The notes: generated from the sequence alone by a model not told the origin. A DNA stretch of 64,000 nucleotides from JBBPZK01 sp965219175 (GCA_965219175.1 CBDCNI010000001.1:744001-808000), one strand, 5' to 3'; numbered from the stretch's first letter, positions 41,314 to 50,410 are shown. Made by a program: numbers and translations.

Positions 41314-42420
41314 GTGGCTACCGGCTTTGTATGGGACGAGCGGTACGCGTGGCACGATACCGGGCACGCGGCCGGTTCGATGCCCGCGGGCGGGTTCGTG
41401 GAGCCGGAGGAACACGTAGAGAGCCCAGAGAGCAAACGTCGCTTCCGCAGCCTGCTAGAGGTGAGCGGCCTGCTGGACGAGCTTGTCAGGGTTCGACCGA
41501 GGCCCGCGACTGTCGAGGAGCTTTGCCGCTTTCATGACGTCGGGTACGTCCGGAAGATAGAGGCGTTGAGCGAGGCCGGGGGAGGTATGGTGGGGATCCA
41601 GACCCCGCTCGGGCCTGGTGGCTACGAGATAGCGCGGCTCGCGGCCGGTGGCTGTATAGAGGCCGTCGACGCCGTGCTCGACGGGAGGGTGAACAACGCT
41701 TATGCGCTCGTCCGGCCGCCGGGGCACCACGCCGAGCGCGCGGAGGCTCGAGGTTTCTGTATCTTCGGCAGCACCGCCCTTGCGGCCATGCACGCCCGTG
41801 AAGCTCGCGGTCTGGACCGTGTAGCGATCGTGGATTGGGACGTCCACCACGGCAACGGCACGGAGCAGGCTTTCTACGCGGATCCAAACGTGCTGACCAT
41901 TTCGCTGCACCAGGCCCGGAACTTCCCGCTTGACTCGGGAGACGCTGAGTATACGGGCTCAGGCGATGGAAGGGGCTACAACATTAACGTGCCCCTGCCG
42001 CCCGGTTCCGGGGAAGGTGCTTACTTGGCGGCTTTCGAACGAGTTGTCGTCCCGGCGCTCCGGGCCTACCGTCCAGCCTTGATCCTGGTCGCTTCCGGCC
42101 TCGACGCGAGTGTGGTCGACCCCCTGGGCCGGATGATGCTTCATAGCAGGGCCTACCGTAGAATGACCCGCCTCCTGATGGAAGTCGCCGATGAGGTCTG
42201 CGAGGGAAAGGTCGTCATGTGCCACGAGGGAGGCTACTCCACCTCCTACGTCCCGTTCTGCGGACTCGCCGTAATAGAAGAGCTTTCGGGCACAAGAACA
42301 GAGGTTGGAGACCCGTTCCTGCGCGAGTTCGAGCTGCGAGGATACCAGGACCTCCAACCTCACCAAGAGAGCGTCATCCAAACCGCCGCCGACCAAGTCC
42401 CCCTCATTAAGTCGGTATAA
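41314..42420 (+). CDS. Histone-deacetylase-family protein (acetoin utilisation/acetylpolyamine hydrolase type)
   Basis: 368-residue zinc hydrolase: RPPGHHAERAEARGFCIF (tandem His, about 129), VAIVDWDVHHGNGTEQAF (zinc Asp/His, about 167), LASGLDASVVDPLG and a final CHEGGYSTSY. Likely removes acetyl groups from small molecules or protein lysines. GTG 41314 comes one base after the TAA of the helicase remnant and has only a weak ribosome site, so its original upstream region may have been lost. Confidence 0.85.
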   Translation: MATGFVWDERYAWHDTGHAAGSMPAGGFVEPEEHVESPESKRRFRSLLEVSGLLDELVRVRPRPATVEELCRFHDVGYVRKIEALSEAGGGMVGIQTPLGPGGYEIARLAAGGCIEAVDAVLDGRVNNAYALVRPPGHHAERAEARGFCIFGSTALAAMHAREARGLDRVAIVDWDVHHGNGTEQAFYADPNVLTISLHQARNFPLDSGDAEYTGSGDGRGYNINVPLPPGSGEGAYLAAFERVVVPALRAYRPALILVASGLDASVVDPLGRMMLHSRAYRRMTRLLMEVADEVCEGKVVMCHEGGYSTSYVPFCGLAVIEELSGTRTEVGDPFLREFELRGYQDLQPHQESVIQTAADQVPLIKSV

Positions 42421-42439
42421 GCTCCAGTCTCGTCAACGC

Positions 42440-42484
42440 ATCAAGATTGATTGGTGTATAGTCACATCAAGTTATTTCGATGTG
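42440..42484. promoter_or_regulatory. ArsR-type operators before arsM
   Basis: Two inverted repeats: ATCAAGATTGAT (42440-42451 approx.) and CACATCAA-N6-TCGATGTG (42463-42484, one mismatch). ATCAA-N6-TTGAT is the usual ArsR/SmtB core. TATAGT (42457-42462) between them may be the -10 box. Confidence 0.5.
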
Positions 42485-42510
42485 TGTTGGGTGAGGCGAG
42501 GAGTCGTGTG

Positions 42511-43344
42511 GTGGATAGAGGTTTGCGGGATAAAGTTGGGGAGCGGTATGCGGGAGTTGCGCGGGCTGTGCGGGATGGGAACGATGGTGAGGCTTGTTGC
42601 GGTGGAGATGGGCCTGGCGGCCTGGACTTTGCTTCCGGCAGCTATACGGAGGGAGAGAGGGGGCAACTCCCGCGGATGGCTTCGGAGGCTTCGCTCGGGT
42701 GCGGCAACCCGGTCGTGTTGGCGTATCTCTGGGCGGGAGAGATAGTCCTGGACCTGGGGAGTGGAGGTGGGATCGACGTGTTGCTCTCCGCCCGGCGGGT
42801 GGCTCCCGGCGGAAAAGCGTATGGGTTGGACATGACGGATGAGATGTTGGCCCTGTCGCGTGAGAACCAGAAGAAAGCCGGGATCGAGAACGTGGAGTTC
42901 CTGAAAGGGGAGATCGAGGATATTCCGCTGCCGGATGGACACGTAGACGTAGTTATAAGCAACTGCGTGATCAACCTGTCCACCGACAAGCAACGCGCGC
43001 TCGGCGAGGCGTTCCGGGTGCTCCGTCCCGGCGGGCGGTTGGCGGTCTCCGATATGGTGTTCCTGGGTGAGAAGAACAAGCTACCAGATGAGATGGTCCG
43101 CAATATCGAGCTGTGGGCCGGATGCGTCTCGGGCGCGCTCGAAAAGCCGGAGTACGAGAAGCTCCTCAAGACCGCCGGATTCTCCGACGTCTCTATAGAA
43201 GTCACCTACGCTTACGGGCAGGAAGTTATCGAAGGTTCCGGTTGCTGTGGGGAAAGAGTGGAATTCCCCGAAGGTGTCTCGTTAGCCGGCGCTTCTGTAC
43301 GGGCGTGCAAGCCGGAGCAGAGTGAGGAGGTTCCGGGGTGCTGA
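42511..43344 (+). CDS. arsM: Arsenite methyltransferase ArsM
   Basis: 277-residue SAM methyltransferase. VLDLGSGGGIDVLLSARRV binds SAM (about 78-96). Three arsenic-binding cysteines occur in the expected contexts: ASLGCGNP, VISNCVIN and LWAGCVSG; an extra CC lies at EACCGG and GSGCCGE. Turns As(III) into methylated forms. GTG 42511 has GAGGAG 7 bases upstream. First gene of arsM-arsR-arsC; overlaps arsR by 7 bases. Confidence 0.92.
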   Translation: MDRGLRDKVGERYAGVARAVRDGNDGEACCGGDGPGGLDFASGSYTEGERGQLPRMASEASLGCGNPVVLAYLWAGEIVLDLGSGGGIDVLLSARRVAPGGKAYGLDMTDEMLALSRENQKKAGIENVEFLKGEIEDIPLPDGHVDVVISNCVINLSTDKQRALGEAFRVLRPGGRLAVSDMVFLGEKNKLPDEMVRNIELWAGCVSGALEKPEYEKLLKTAGFSDVSIEVTYAYGQEVIEGSGCCGERVEFPEGVSLAGASVRACKPEQSEEVPGC

Positions 43345-43703
43345 AAGAGGCAGGACGGGAGGAGCGGGTAGAGCAACTCGTGGCTTTGGGGAAAGCGCTC
43401 TCGGACCCGATCCGGGTGCGGATGCTCGGGATGTTGGCTTCCGGCCGTTGCGGGTTGCCGGACCTCGGGACGCCCGCGGACGGTGGGGAGAGTCCTGGTA
43501 TCTGCGTTTGCGAGTTCATGGAACACTACGGGATGGCTCAGTCCAAGGTCTCATACCATCTTGGCAAGCTCAAAGAGTCCGGGTTGGCGCGGGAAGAGAA
43601 GCGCGGGAAGTGGAGCTTCTACTCCCTGGATCGCGGGGCGGCGGCACATCTCCTGGAGGATGCTTCCCGCTGGCTCCTCGTCGCCGGAGGAAAAGATGTC
43701 TGA
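43338..43703 (+). CDS. arsR: ArsR-family arsenic repressor
   Basis: 121 residues. Winged helix with LSDPIRVRMLGMLASG and QSKVSYHLGKLKESGLAREE; metal site ICVCEFMEHYG in the recognition region supplies the Cys pair. Represses the ars operon until As(III) binds. GTG 43338 overlaps arsM; overlaps arsC by 8 bases. Confidence 0.93.
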   Translation: MLKEAGREERVEQLVALGKALSDPIRVRMLGMLASGRCGLPDLGTPADGGESPGICVCEFMEHYGMAQSKVSYHLGKLKESGLAREEKRGKWSFYSLDRGAAAHLLEDASRWLLVAGGKDV

Positions 43704-44145
43704 GGAAAGCGTCCATCGCCGTCGGGTGCTCTTCTTGTGCACCCATAACTCGGCCCGCTCTCAGATGGCGGAAGGTCTCCTGCGGCACTTCGGCGGAGAC
43801 GACTTTGAGGCGTACAGCGCCGGGACAGAGGCAACGCGAGTCAGGCCGGAAGCCATCGCAGTGATGACGGAGATCGGGTCAAATATCTCGTGTGCGGAGT
43901 CCAAGACCCTGGAGCGCTACCTTGGAGAAGGTTTCGAGTACGTGATCACGGTCTGCGACGCCGCCAATGAATCGTGTCCGGTCTTTCCCGGGGCGAAGAG
44001 GCGTCTGCACTGGTCGTTTGAAGACCCCTCGCAGGCGACCGGGAATAGGGAAGAGCGTCTCGCGGTCTACCGGCGGGTGCGGGACGAAATCAGGAGTCGC
44101 ATCGAAGAGGAGCTTCTCGACACGAACGTCGGTTCCAGGCGCTAA
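43696..44145 (+). CDS. arsC: Arsenate reductase, low-molecular-weight phosphatase (thioredoxin) type
   Basis: 149 residues. Active-site loop FLCTHNSARSQMAEGLLRH with Cys15, and the redox pair in ITVCDAANESCPVFPG at the seven-residue spacing of S. aureus-type ArsC. Reduces arsenate to arsenite using thioredoxin, feeding ArsM. ATG 43696 with GGAGG 5 bases upstream. No arsenite efflux pump was noticed, so detoxification here seems to rely on methylation. Confidence 0.92.
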   Translation: MSEESVHRRRVLFLCTHNSARSQMAEGLLRHFGGDDFEAYSAGTEATRVRPEAIAVMTEIGSNISCAESKTLERYLGEGFEYVITVCDAANESCPVFPGAKRRLHWSFEDPSQATGNREERLAVYRRVRDEIRSRIEEELLDTNVGSRR

Positions 44146-44348
44146 CGACGGATACAGCGGTCGGTCTTACACTCCGCAGAGGTCGAACGCAGGCCTACCT
44201 GCGGCCTGGACCGTGGAACCAAAGTCCTCAAAACCTGTTTGCTGGCGGAAGACGTTTGTGTGTCCGAAAACGTAGATCTCCCGGTCTCTGCCAAAAGAGT
44301 TTGCTCGGCTACCGTCAGCGCGCCGATTTGCATATGTCCGGATCAAAG

Positions 44349-44370
44349 TCCTTTCAGAAACCTGAAAGGA
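44349..44370. repeat. 9-bp perfect inverted repeat between arsC and tadA
   Basis: TCCTTTCAG-AAAC-CTGAAAGGA, followed by TAATTT. It could be a weak terminator of the ars operon or an operator for tadA. The rest of 44146-44415 shows no gene. Confidence 0.5.
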
Positions 44371-44398
44371 TAATTTCAGGGCGTCTCGTACTGCCCTC

Positions 44399-44415
44399 CT
44401 GCTATTATCGGCGGT
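44399..44415 (+). promoter_or_regulatory. Extended -10 promoter of tadA, leaderless layout
   Basis: TGCTATTAT, then 7 bases and GTG 44416. No -35 box or ribosome site is visible. Confidence 0.45.
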
Positions 44416-44946
44416 GTGAGCGGTCAGCAGAGATCGGAGCAAGAAACGTCCCGCCCGGCAACCCGACCTTGGGACCAGCGGATGATGCGCCGCGCTCTAC
44501 AGGCCGCCCGAGAAGCGGCCGGCAGGGGAGAAGTCCCCGTCGGAGCCGTCTTGGCAAGGGACGACGAGATATTGGCAGTAGCCGCCAACGAGCGGGAAGC
44601 GTCTCAGGACCCGACAGCCCACGCCGAGCTTCTAGCTCTCAGGCGCGCGGCGGATAAAGTGGGGAGTTGGCGCCTGACCGGCTGCACCCTGTACTCAACG
44701 CTCGAACCCTGCCCCATGTGCGCCGGCGCCGCCCACGCCGCCCGCATCTCACGCCTGGTCTACGCCGCCCCGGACCCGAAAGCCGGATACGCCGGCACAC
44801 TCCACAATACCCCAACCGACTCCCGTCTCAACCACACGTTCCCCGTAGAGAGTAACGTCCTCGGAGAAGAAGCCGCGCATCTCCTGCGCAACTTCTTCAA
44901 AGTGCGCCGCAAAGCCACCAAAATGCCCCATCAAAGGTATCCGTAG
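44416..44946 (+). CDS. tadA: tRNA adenosine(34) deaminase TadA
   Basis: 176 residues. Zinc/catalytic motifs TAHAELLALR (His and the proton-shuttle Glu) and PCPMCAGAAHAARI. Family features MRRALQAAREAAGRGEVPVGAVL and LNHTFPVESNVL, AAHLLRNFFKVRR. Makes inosine at the wobble base of tRNA-Arg(ACG). It is probably leaderless from GTG 44416; the first 20 residues are not conserved. Confidence 0.9.
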   Translation: MSGQQRSEQETSRPATRPWDQRMMRRALQAAREAAGRGEVPVGAVLARDDEILAVAANEREASQDPTAHAELLALRRAADKVGSWRLTGCTLYSTLEPCPMCAGAAHAARISRLVYAAPDPKAGYAGTLHNTPTDSRLNHTFPVESNVLGEEAAHLLRNFFKVRRKATKMPHQRYP

Positions 44947-45289
44947 CCCACCAGAGCAGAGCCATAACCTTAAACTTTATGGTTAGATACATCGGAATCA
45001 GCATACATCACTTAGACTGAAGTGAGAGTTCAACGCAATCTCTCTACCTGCACGTCAAGGTAGCTGTTTTGCTGGATTTTCCCTCGTTTCGGACTGTTGT
45101 GAAAAATCTTTCGAAAATATTTTCGGAGAGTGAATGACAGACGAACTCCGCTAGGGAATAGGCTTCCGGGCTTTCGGTACCTATATGTACCTCATTCTGA
45201 GGGTTACTTTCGTGCTATTGCTATTCACAAATATAGTGTGCTAGGTTTTCACGGTACTAGATGTAGTATTGAGGCAGGGGGTAGGCGAG
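44947..45289. promoter_or_regulatory. 343-bp regulatory region upstream of nrdR-nrdJ
   Basis: No gene seen. It is AT-rich and holds a 14-bp perfect palindrome CGAAAATATTTTCG (45112-45125), which matches the CGAA-N6-TTCG frame of Gram-positive LexA boxes, and CACAAATATAGTGTG (45226-45240), which resembles an NrdR box with one base fewer between its CAC and GTG ends. Neither identification is certain. Confidence 0.4.
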
Positions 45290-45760
45290 GTGCAGTGTCC
45301 GTACTGTGATTTCGAGGACACCAAGGTCATAGATTCGCGGTTGTCGGAGACGAAAGACGCGGTTCGTCGGCGTCGGGAGTGTCTCTCGTGCGAGAAGCGG
45401 TTCACTACCTACGAGCGCCGGGAGCCTTTGAGGTTGGTGGTTCTAAAGCGCGGCGGAGAGCGGGAGCCTTTTGATAGGGAGAAGTTGCGAGCCGGGCTTT
45501 CGAAGGCGTGCGCCAAGCAGCGGGTTTCCGAGGAGCAGGTCGAGGTCGTGGTCGAGGGTATCGAGGCGGACCTCAGGGAGCGGCGGCGGCACGAGGTTAC
45601 TTCCCGGCGGTTGGGGGATATGGTTTTGATCCGCCTCCGGCAACTGGATATGGTCGCCTACATGCGGTTCGCCTCTGTATACCGGCAGTACACGGACGTG
45701 GACCAGTTCCGCTCCGAGTTGGTGCGGATATCCGGGTCGGGTATGGGAAACGGCAGGTAG
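45290..45760 (+). CDS. nrdR: Ribonucleotide reductase repressor NrdR
   Basis: 156 residues. Zinc ribbon CPYCDFEDTKVIDSR and CLSCEKRFTTYER (Cys 3, 6, 31, 34), then an ATP-cone (about 46-136). Senses ATP/dATP and represses RNR genes. GTG 45290 places the zinc ribbon at residue 3 and has GGGGG 8 bases upstream; the longer frame from 45269 adds nothing conserved. It precedes nrdJ. Confidence 0.95.
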   Translation: MQCPYCDFEDTKVIDSRLSETKDAVRRRRECLSCEKRFTTYERREPLRLVVLKRGGEREPFDREKLRAGLSKACAKQRVSEEQVEVVVEGIEADLRERRRHEVTSRRLGDMVLIRLRQLDMVAYMRFASVYRQYTDVDQFRSELVRISGSGMGNGR

Positions 45761-45852
45761 GTTCGCCGGGAGACGGGAGTTCCCGGCAGTCTTTTATCTC
45801 GAAGTAGATAGTGGAACAAGTAGTGACAAGCGGTAAAATCAGGAGGATGGAT

Positions 45853-48120
45853 ATGGATGTAGATCGCAATAAGCTTACGGAGGTCGAACTCTCGGAGAAC
45901 GCTATAGCCGTTCTAAAGAAGCGCTACCTCAAGAAGAACGAGAAGGGCGAGGCGATAGAGGAGCCGATCGAGATGTTCCGGCGCGTGGCGTCGAACATCG
46001 CCGAGGGCGAGCATAAGTTTACCGAGGGCGAGAACGCCGACAGGCTCTATGAAGAGTCCAAAGAGAAGTTCTTGCAGATGATGCTCAGTAAGAAGTTCAT
46101 GCCCAACTCGCCGACTTTGATGAACGCCGGGCGCGAGATGCAGCAGCTCTCGGCGTGCTTCGTGCTGCCGGTGGAAGACTCCATAGACGGCATCTACGAC
46201 ACGTTGAAGCACCAGGCGATCATCCACAAGAGCGGTGGTGGAACTGGTTTCGGTTTCTCGCGGCTACGTCCAAAGAACGACCTCGTGAAGAGCACGATGG
46301 GCGTTTCGAGCGGGCCGGTCTCTTTCATGGCGATCTACGACGCTTCGACGGATAAGATCAAGCAGGGCGGCACCCGTCGCGGGGCGAACATGGGTATTTT
46401 GAGGGTGGATCACCCGGATGTCGAAGACTTCATCACTTGCAAGAAAGAGAACGACCAGATCAACAACTTCAACATCTCGGTCGCAATCACCGACGAGTTC
46501 ATGGACGCCGTCGGCAACGACGCGGACTTCGACCTGACCAACCCCCGTAGCGGCGAGGTTGTGAGGACCGTCCGGGCGCGGGAGTTGTTCCGCCAGATCA
46601 TCGAAGGCGCGTGGCTTAACGGCGAGCCGGGCGTGGTCTTTATAGATCGGATCAACGGCGACAACCCCACACCCCAGTTCCCGATAGAGAGCACCAACCC
46701 GTGCAGCGAGGCCCATTTGCCGCCGTACGACTCATGCAACCTCGGCTCCATAAACCTGGAGCGCTTTTTCGTGGAGGGTGCGAAACCCGGCGAGGGGAGT
46801 GTCGACTGGGACGAGTTGCGCGAGACGATCCACACGGCGGTCCGCTTCCTAGACAACGTCATAGAGATGAACAACTACCCGCTACCCGCGATCGACGAGA
46901 TGAGCCGGGGGAACCGCCGGATCGGGCTCGGGGTGATGGGCTTCGCCGACCTCCTGATAAAGCTCGGCATTACTTACGACTCCGATGAGGGCCTCGCCTT
47001 CGCCGAGAAGATGATGAAGTTCGTCGATGATGAGGCTTGGGAGGAGAGCCGGGCGCTCGCCGAGGAACGCGGCGTCATGCCACACTTCGAAGGCTCGCGC
47101 CACGAGGCCCGCGGTGACCGGGTACGCAACGCCACGGTAACCACCATAGCTCCCACCGGCACCATCTCGATGATCGCCGGTTGCTCGGGCGGTATCGAGC
47201 CGCTGTTCGCCGTCGCCTTCATGCGCCGCCAGGCCGACATGGAGATGCCCGACGTCAATCCCGAGTTCGTGCGGCTCGCCAAAAGCCGGGGCTTCTACTC
47301 CGAAGAGTTGATGAAAAAGGTCGCCGAGCACGGCAGCGTGCGCGACATCCCCGAGGTACCCGAAGACGTGAGGAATGCGTGGGTCACTTCCCACGATATC
47401 TCTTCCGAGTGGCACGTGCAGATGCAGGCTTCATTCCAGAAGCACACCTCGATGGGGATCTCCAAGACCATAAACCTGCCGAACGAGGCCACCCTCGAAG
47501 ATGTCGCAGACGCTTACCGGCTCGCCTACGAGACCGGCTGCAAAGGCATCGCCGTCTACCGTGACGGCTCGCGCGACGCCCAGGTCCTCTCCACGGGCAA
47601 GACGAAGGCCGGCGCGGAGCCCGCGGCAGCCGTGGAGACCGAGAAAGAATACATCTCCCTGGCCGAAGCCCGAAACGGCCGGCCGCGTACCCTCTCCGGG
47701 GTGACGAAGAAGATACAGACCGGCCACGGCCCGCTCTACGTGAACATGAACGACGACGAGTTCGGCCCGCGCGAGTGCTTTATCGTGATCGGCAAACCCG
47801 GCGGGACGGCGGCCGCCTTCTCCGACGCGCTCGGGAGGATGGTCTCACTCGCCGAGAAGCACGGCGCAACCCCGGCCGAGATCGTCCACCAACTCCGCGG
47901 CATCCAGGACGGACACCCCGCAGGCTTCGGCCCGAGCGCCGTCCTCTCCGTCCCCGACGGCGTAGCGAAAGCGATGGCCGAGCACTACCTGGTCGAAGAG
48001 AGCGCCGAGGAAGCCAGGAGCCTGCCCGTCATAGGAGCCTGCCCTGAGTGCTCCGGTGGTCTCACCAAGCAGGAAGGCTGCGTCGTCTGCCACTCCTGCG
48101 GTTACTCTAAGTGTAGCTAA
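45853..48120 (+). CDS. nrdJ: Adenosylcobalamin-dependent (class II) ribonucleotide reductase
   Basis: About 755 residues. Catalytic barrel with LSACFVLPVEDSIDGIY (redox Cys), SGGGTGFGFSRLRP, NPCSEAHLPPYDSCNLGSINL (thiyl-radical Cys region, about 290) and the second redox Cys; C-terminal CPECSGGLTKQEGCVVCHSCGY carries the shuttle cysteines. Makes dNTP precursors using coenzyme B12, with or without oxygen. ATG 45853 is 6 bases after AGGAGG; the 14 upstream codons are unlikely to be translated. Followed by a terminator. Confidence 0.95.
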   Translation: MDVDRNKLTEVELSENAIAVLKKRYLKKNEKGEAIEEPIEMFRRVASNIAEGEHKFTEGENADRLYEESKEKFLQMMLSKKFMPNSPTLMNAGREMQQLSACFVLPVEDSIDGIYDTLKHQAIIHKSGGGTGFGFSRLRPKNDLVKSTMGVSSGPVSFMAIYDASTDKIKQGGTRRGANMGILRVDHPDVEDFITCKKENDQINNFNISVAITDEFMDAVGNDADFDLTNPRSGEVVRTVRARELFRQIIEGAWLNGEPGVVFIDRINGDNPTPQFPIESTNPCSEAHLPPYDSCNLGSINLERFFVEGAKPGEGSVDWDELRETIHTAVRFLDNVIEMNNYPLPAIDEMSRGNRRIGLGVMGFADLLIKLGITYDSDEGLAFAEKMMKFVDDEAWEESRALAEERGVMPHFEGSRHEARGDRVRNATVTTIAPTGTISMIAGCSGGIEPLFAVAFMRRQADMEMPDVNPEFVRLAKSRGFYSEELMKKVAEHGSVRDIPEVPEDVRNAWVTSHDISSEWHVQMQASFQKHTSMGISKTINLPNEATLEDVADAYRLAYETGCKGIAVYRDGSRDAQVLSTGKTKAGAEPAAAVETEKEYISLAEARNGRPRTLSGVTKKIQTGHGPLYVNMNDDEFGPRECFIVIGKPGGTAAAFSDALGRMVSLAEKHGATPAEIVHQLRGIQDGHPAGFGPSAVLSVPDGVAKAMAEHYLVEESAEEARSLPVIGACPECSGGLTKQEGCVVCHSCGYSKCS

Positions 48121-48141
48121 CCTTGAAGCATAAGGTTAAAG

Positions 48142-48168
48142 AAAGGCGGGCCGAGAGGTCCGCCTTTT
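48142..48168 (+). terminator. Rho-independent terminator after nrdJ
   Basis: AAAGGCGG with its complement CCGCCTTT, inner GGCC/GGTC pairing, followed by TTTTC. Confidence 0.8.
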
Positions 48169-48352
48169 CGTGTTTTCGTACATAAATAGCTGCAAAACTA
48201 ATCAATTACGTAGGATCTATGTGGAGTAAGATGACTAGCGGTTCACACTAAAGCTAAAGTAGAGGGTTTTAAAAGCAGTTTGAACAGGATCTCACCGGCC
48301 TAGAGTTGCGGTGGTGATGACGGGCCGGCGTTGATACGTTAAACTCTGGGGT

Positions 48353-48442
48353 GGAGAGGTGGCAGAGTGGACTAATGCGACGGTCTCGAAAACCGTAGCG
48401 TCGGTAACCCCGGCGCCGGGGGTTCAAATCCCCCCCTCTCCG
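48353..48442 (+). tRNA. tRNA-Ser(CGA)
   Basis: 90-nt class II tRNA. Acceptor GGAGAGG pairs with CCTCTCC (48435-48441), discriminator G. Anticodon stem ACGGT/ACCGT surrounds loop CTCGAAA, anticodon CGA at 48387-48389. Long variable arm and T-loop GGTTCAAATCC are as expected for serine. CCA is not encoded. No promoter of note; 185 bases of unassigned DNA precede it. Confidence 0.96.
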
Positions 48443-48559
48443 CGGCAAGAAGCCCGTGTGAAGTGGCCCGGCCTCAATCTTTACGTATTGTACCGTCGTA
48501 GATAAAAACAGCCTAAAGTGCGTGTGTGAATAGTACCTGTATCCACAGGAGTCGTTCTG

Positions 48560-50410
48560 GTGGTGGGATATGATCCTTTTACTTTGAGCGACACAGGTGT
48601 TGGCGGAAGTTTTATGAGGGTTTTGCAGGGCGATTTGGGCCTGTTCTCGACCGGAGTTGTGCATCGTATGCTGCGTCGATTCTTTAGGGACGACGGTCGC
48701 GGTCGAGCTAGGGGTAGGCTCGAGAAACGGTTACGCACGGTGATCGAGCAATCTCCACTCGGTATACACGTCTTTTCTCCGGATGGGCGTTCTCTTCTGG
48801 CAAACGAGACCTGGAATGAGATCTGGGAAGTTGAAAAAGGCGAAGAGCCGGAAGGGACGAACATCTTCGGCGACGCGCAGCTGCGCGCGGCCGGGCTGAT
48901 ACCTTACGTAGAGCGGGGTATTGCTGGAGAGACAGTGGACACGCCGGCGCTCTTGCACGACCCGGCCCGCACCGGGCGTCAGGGACGCAGGCGTTGGCTA
49001 CGAGCCCTTATATACCCCGTTAGAGATGGCTCCGGTAGTGTCTCCGAGGTAACGTTGATTTTGGAGGATGTTACGGAGCGCAGGGTACTCGAAGAACGTC
49101 TCTCCTACCTGGCTTTTCACGACGATCTTACGGGACTCCCGAACAGGACCTTGTTCGTAGACCGTCTGGAGCACGTCTTCGCCCGAGCCGGACGCCGGGA
49201 AGGGAAAGCAGTAATGCTGTTCATGGACCTCGACAACTTCAAGCACGTCAATGACTCGTTGGGGCATGGGGCGGGGGACCGGCTGCTTGTCGAGGTTGCC
49301 GGGCGCCTCCGCGAGGTCCTGCGTCAGGAAGATACCGTTGCGCGTTTTGGCGGTGACGAGTTTATGGTGCTTCTGGATGAGGCTGGTAGTTCGGAAAATG
49401 CGACCGAGGTTGCCGGGCGGATAGCGGAAGGTCTGCGCGCCCCATTCGACCTGGGCGAACAAGAAGTATTCGTCACGGCCAGCATAGGCATAGTTTTGGG
49501 AGACCCAGGAGAGAAGAGCGTCGAGGATCTCTTGAGGGAAGTGGACATAGCGATGTACGCTGGCAAAGAAGGCGGCAAAGACCGCTATGAGATCTTCAAA
49601 CCTGAGATGAAGGAGAGAGTCCGCGACCGCCTGGGTCTTGAGAGTAGTCTCCGGCGGGCCGTAGAGCGGGAAGAGTTCGTAGTCTACTACCAGCCCAAGG
49701 TTCAGTTAGGCACCGGAAATATAGATGGGATGGAGGCTCTGGTCAGGTGGCGCCATCCCGAGAGGGGATTAGTACAGCCTCTGGAGTTTATCCCGCTGGC
49801 GGAGGAAACCGGCCTAATAGTGCCGATCGGAATGTGGGTTCTGAGGGAAGCCTGTCGCCAGATGAAAGAGTGGCTAGAGCGCTACCCGGATACGGCGCCA
49901 CGCGTTGTTTGCGTAAACCTCTCGCCACGACAGTTCCGTACCCTGGATCTAGCCGGAAAAATATCCAATATTCTCGAAGAAGTAGCTTTGGAGCCCCGTA
50001 ATCTCGAATTAGAGGTAACAGAAAGCGTTTTGATGGAAGGGGCGGGATCCGCTGGTGGCCTACTCCGGGAGCTCAAGGATCTGGGCGTGCAACTCACGAT
50101 AGACGACTTCGGCACCGGATATTCTTCTCTTTCTAGGTTGAAGCATTTGCCGGTTGACAGCCTGAAAGTAGACCGCTCGTTCGTCGCCGGCCTCGGCAAG
50201 GACCCTGGCGACGAAGTGCTCGTTTCCGGAATCGTGGATCTGGCGAACGGCCTGGGACTGGACGTGGTGGCCGAGGGAGTGGAGACGGCCGAGCAACTAG
50301 AGTGGCTCCTCAAGACAAAGTGCGACTCGGCCCAAGGCTACTATTTCGCGAGGCCGCTCGACGGCGAGTCTGCCCTGGAGTTGATCCGGGCGCAACCGCT
50401 ACAGAAGTAA
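48560..50410 (+). CDS. PAS-GGDEF-EAL cyclic-di-GMP protein
   Basis: 616 residues: a PAS-like sensor (about 65-175, QSPLGIHVFSPDGRSLLANE), a GGDEF domain (about 180-345) with intact RFGGDEFMVLL, and an EAL domain (about 360-610) with MEALVRWRHP, NLSPRQF, ELEVTESVL, IDDFGTGYSSLSRLKHLPVD and VAEGVET. All residues needed for both synthesis and breakdown of c-di-GMP seem present; net activity cannot be told. No membrane helices, so cytosolic. GTG 48560 has AGGAG 8 bases upstream. Confidence 0.92.
   Translation: MVGYDPFTLSDTGVGGSFMRVLQGDLGLFSTGVVHRMLRRFFRDDGRGRARGRLEKRLRTVIEQSPLGIHVFSPDGRSLLANETWNEIWEVEKGEEPEGTNIFGDAQLRAAGLIPYVERGIAGETVDTPALLHDPARTGRQGRRRWLRALIYPVRDGSGSVSEVTLILEDVTERRVLEERLSYLAFHDDLTGLPNRTLFVDRLEHVFARAGRREGKAVMLFMDLDNFKHVNDSLGHGAGDRLLVEVAGRLREVLRQEDTVARFGGDEFMVLLDEAGSSENATEVAGRIAEGLRAPFDLGEQEVFVTASIGIVLGDPGEKSVEDLLREVDIAMYAGKEGGKDRYEIFKPEMKERVRDRLGLESSLRRAVEREEFVVYYQPKVQLGTGNIDGMEALVRWRHPERGLVQPLEFIPLAEETGLIVPIGMWVLREACRQMKEWLERYPDTAPRVVCVNLSPRQFRTLDLAGKISNILEEVALEPRNLELEVTESVLMEGAGSAGGLLRELKDLGVQLTIDDFGTGYSSLSRLKHLPVDSLKVDRSFVAGLGKDPGDEVLVSGIVDLANGLGLDVVAEGVETAEQLEWLLKTKCDSAQGYYFARPLDGESALELIRAQPLQK

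Noticed and set aside
44150..44215. Sequence with TCTTACAC reminiscent of a tRNA-Val anticodon loop
   Set aside because: Stems do not pair and no T-loop follows.
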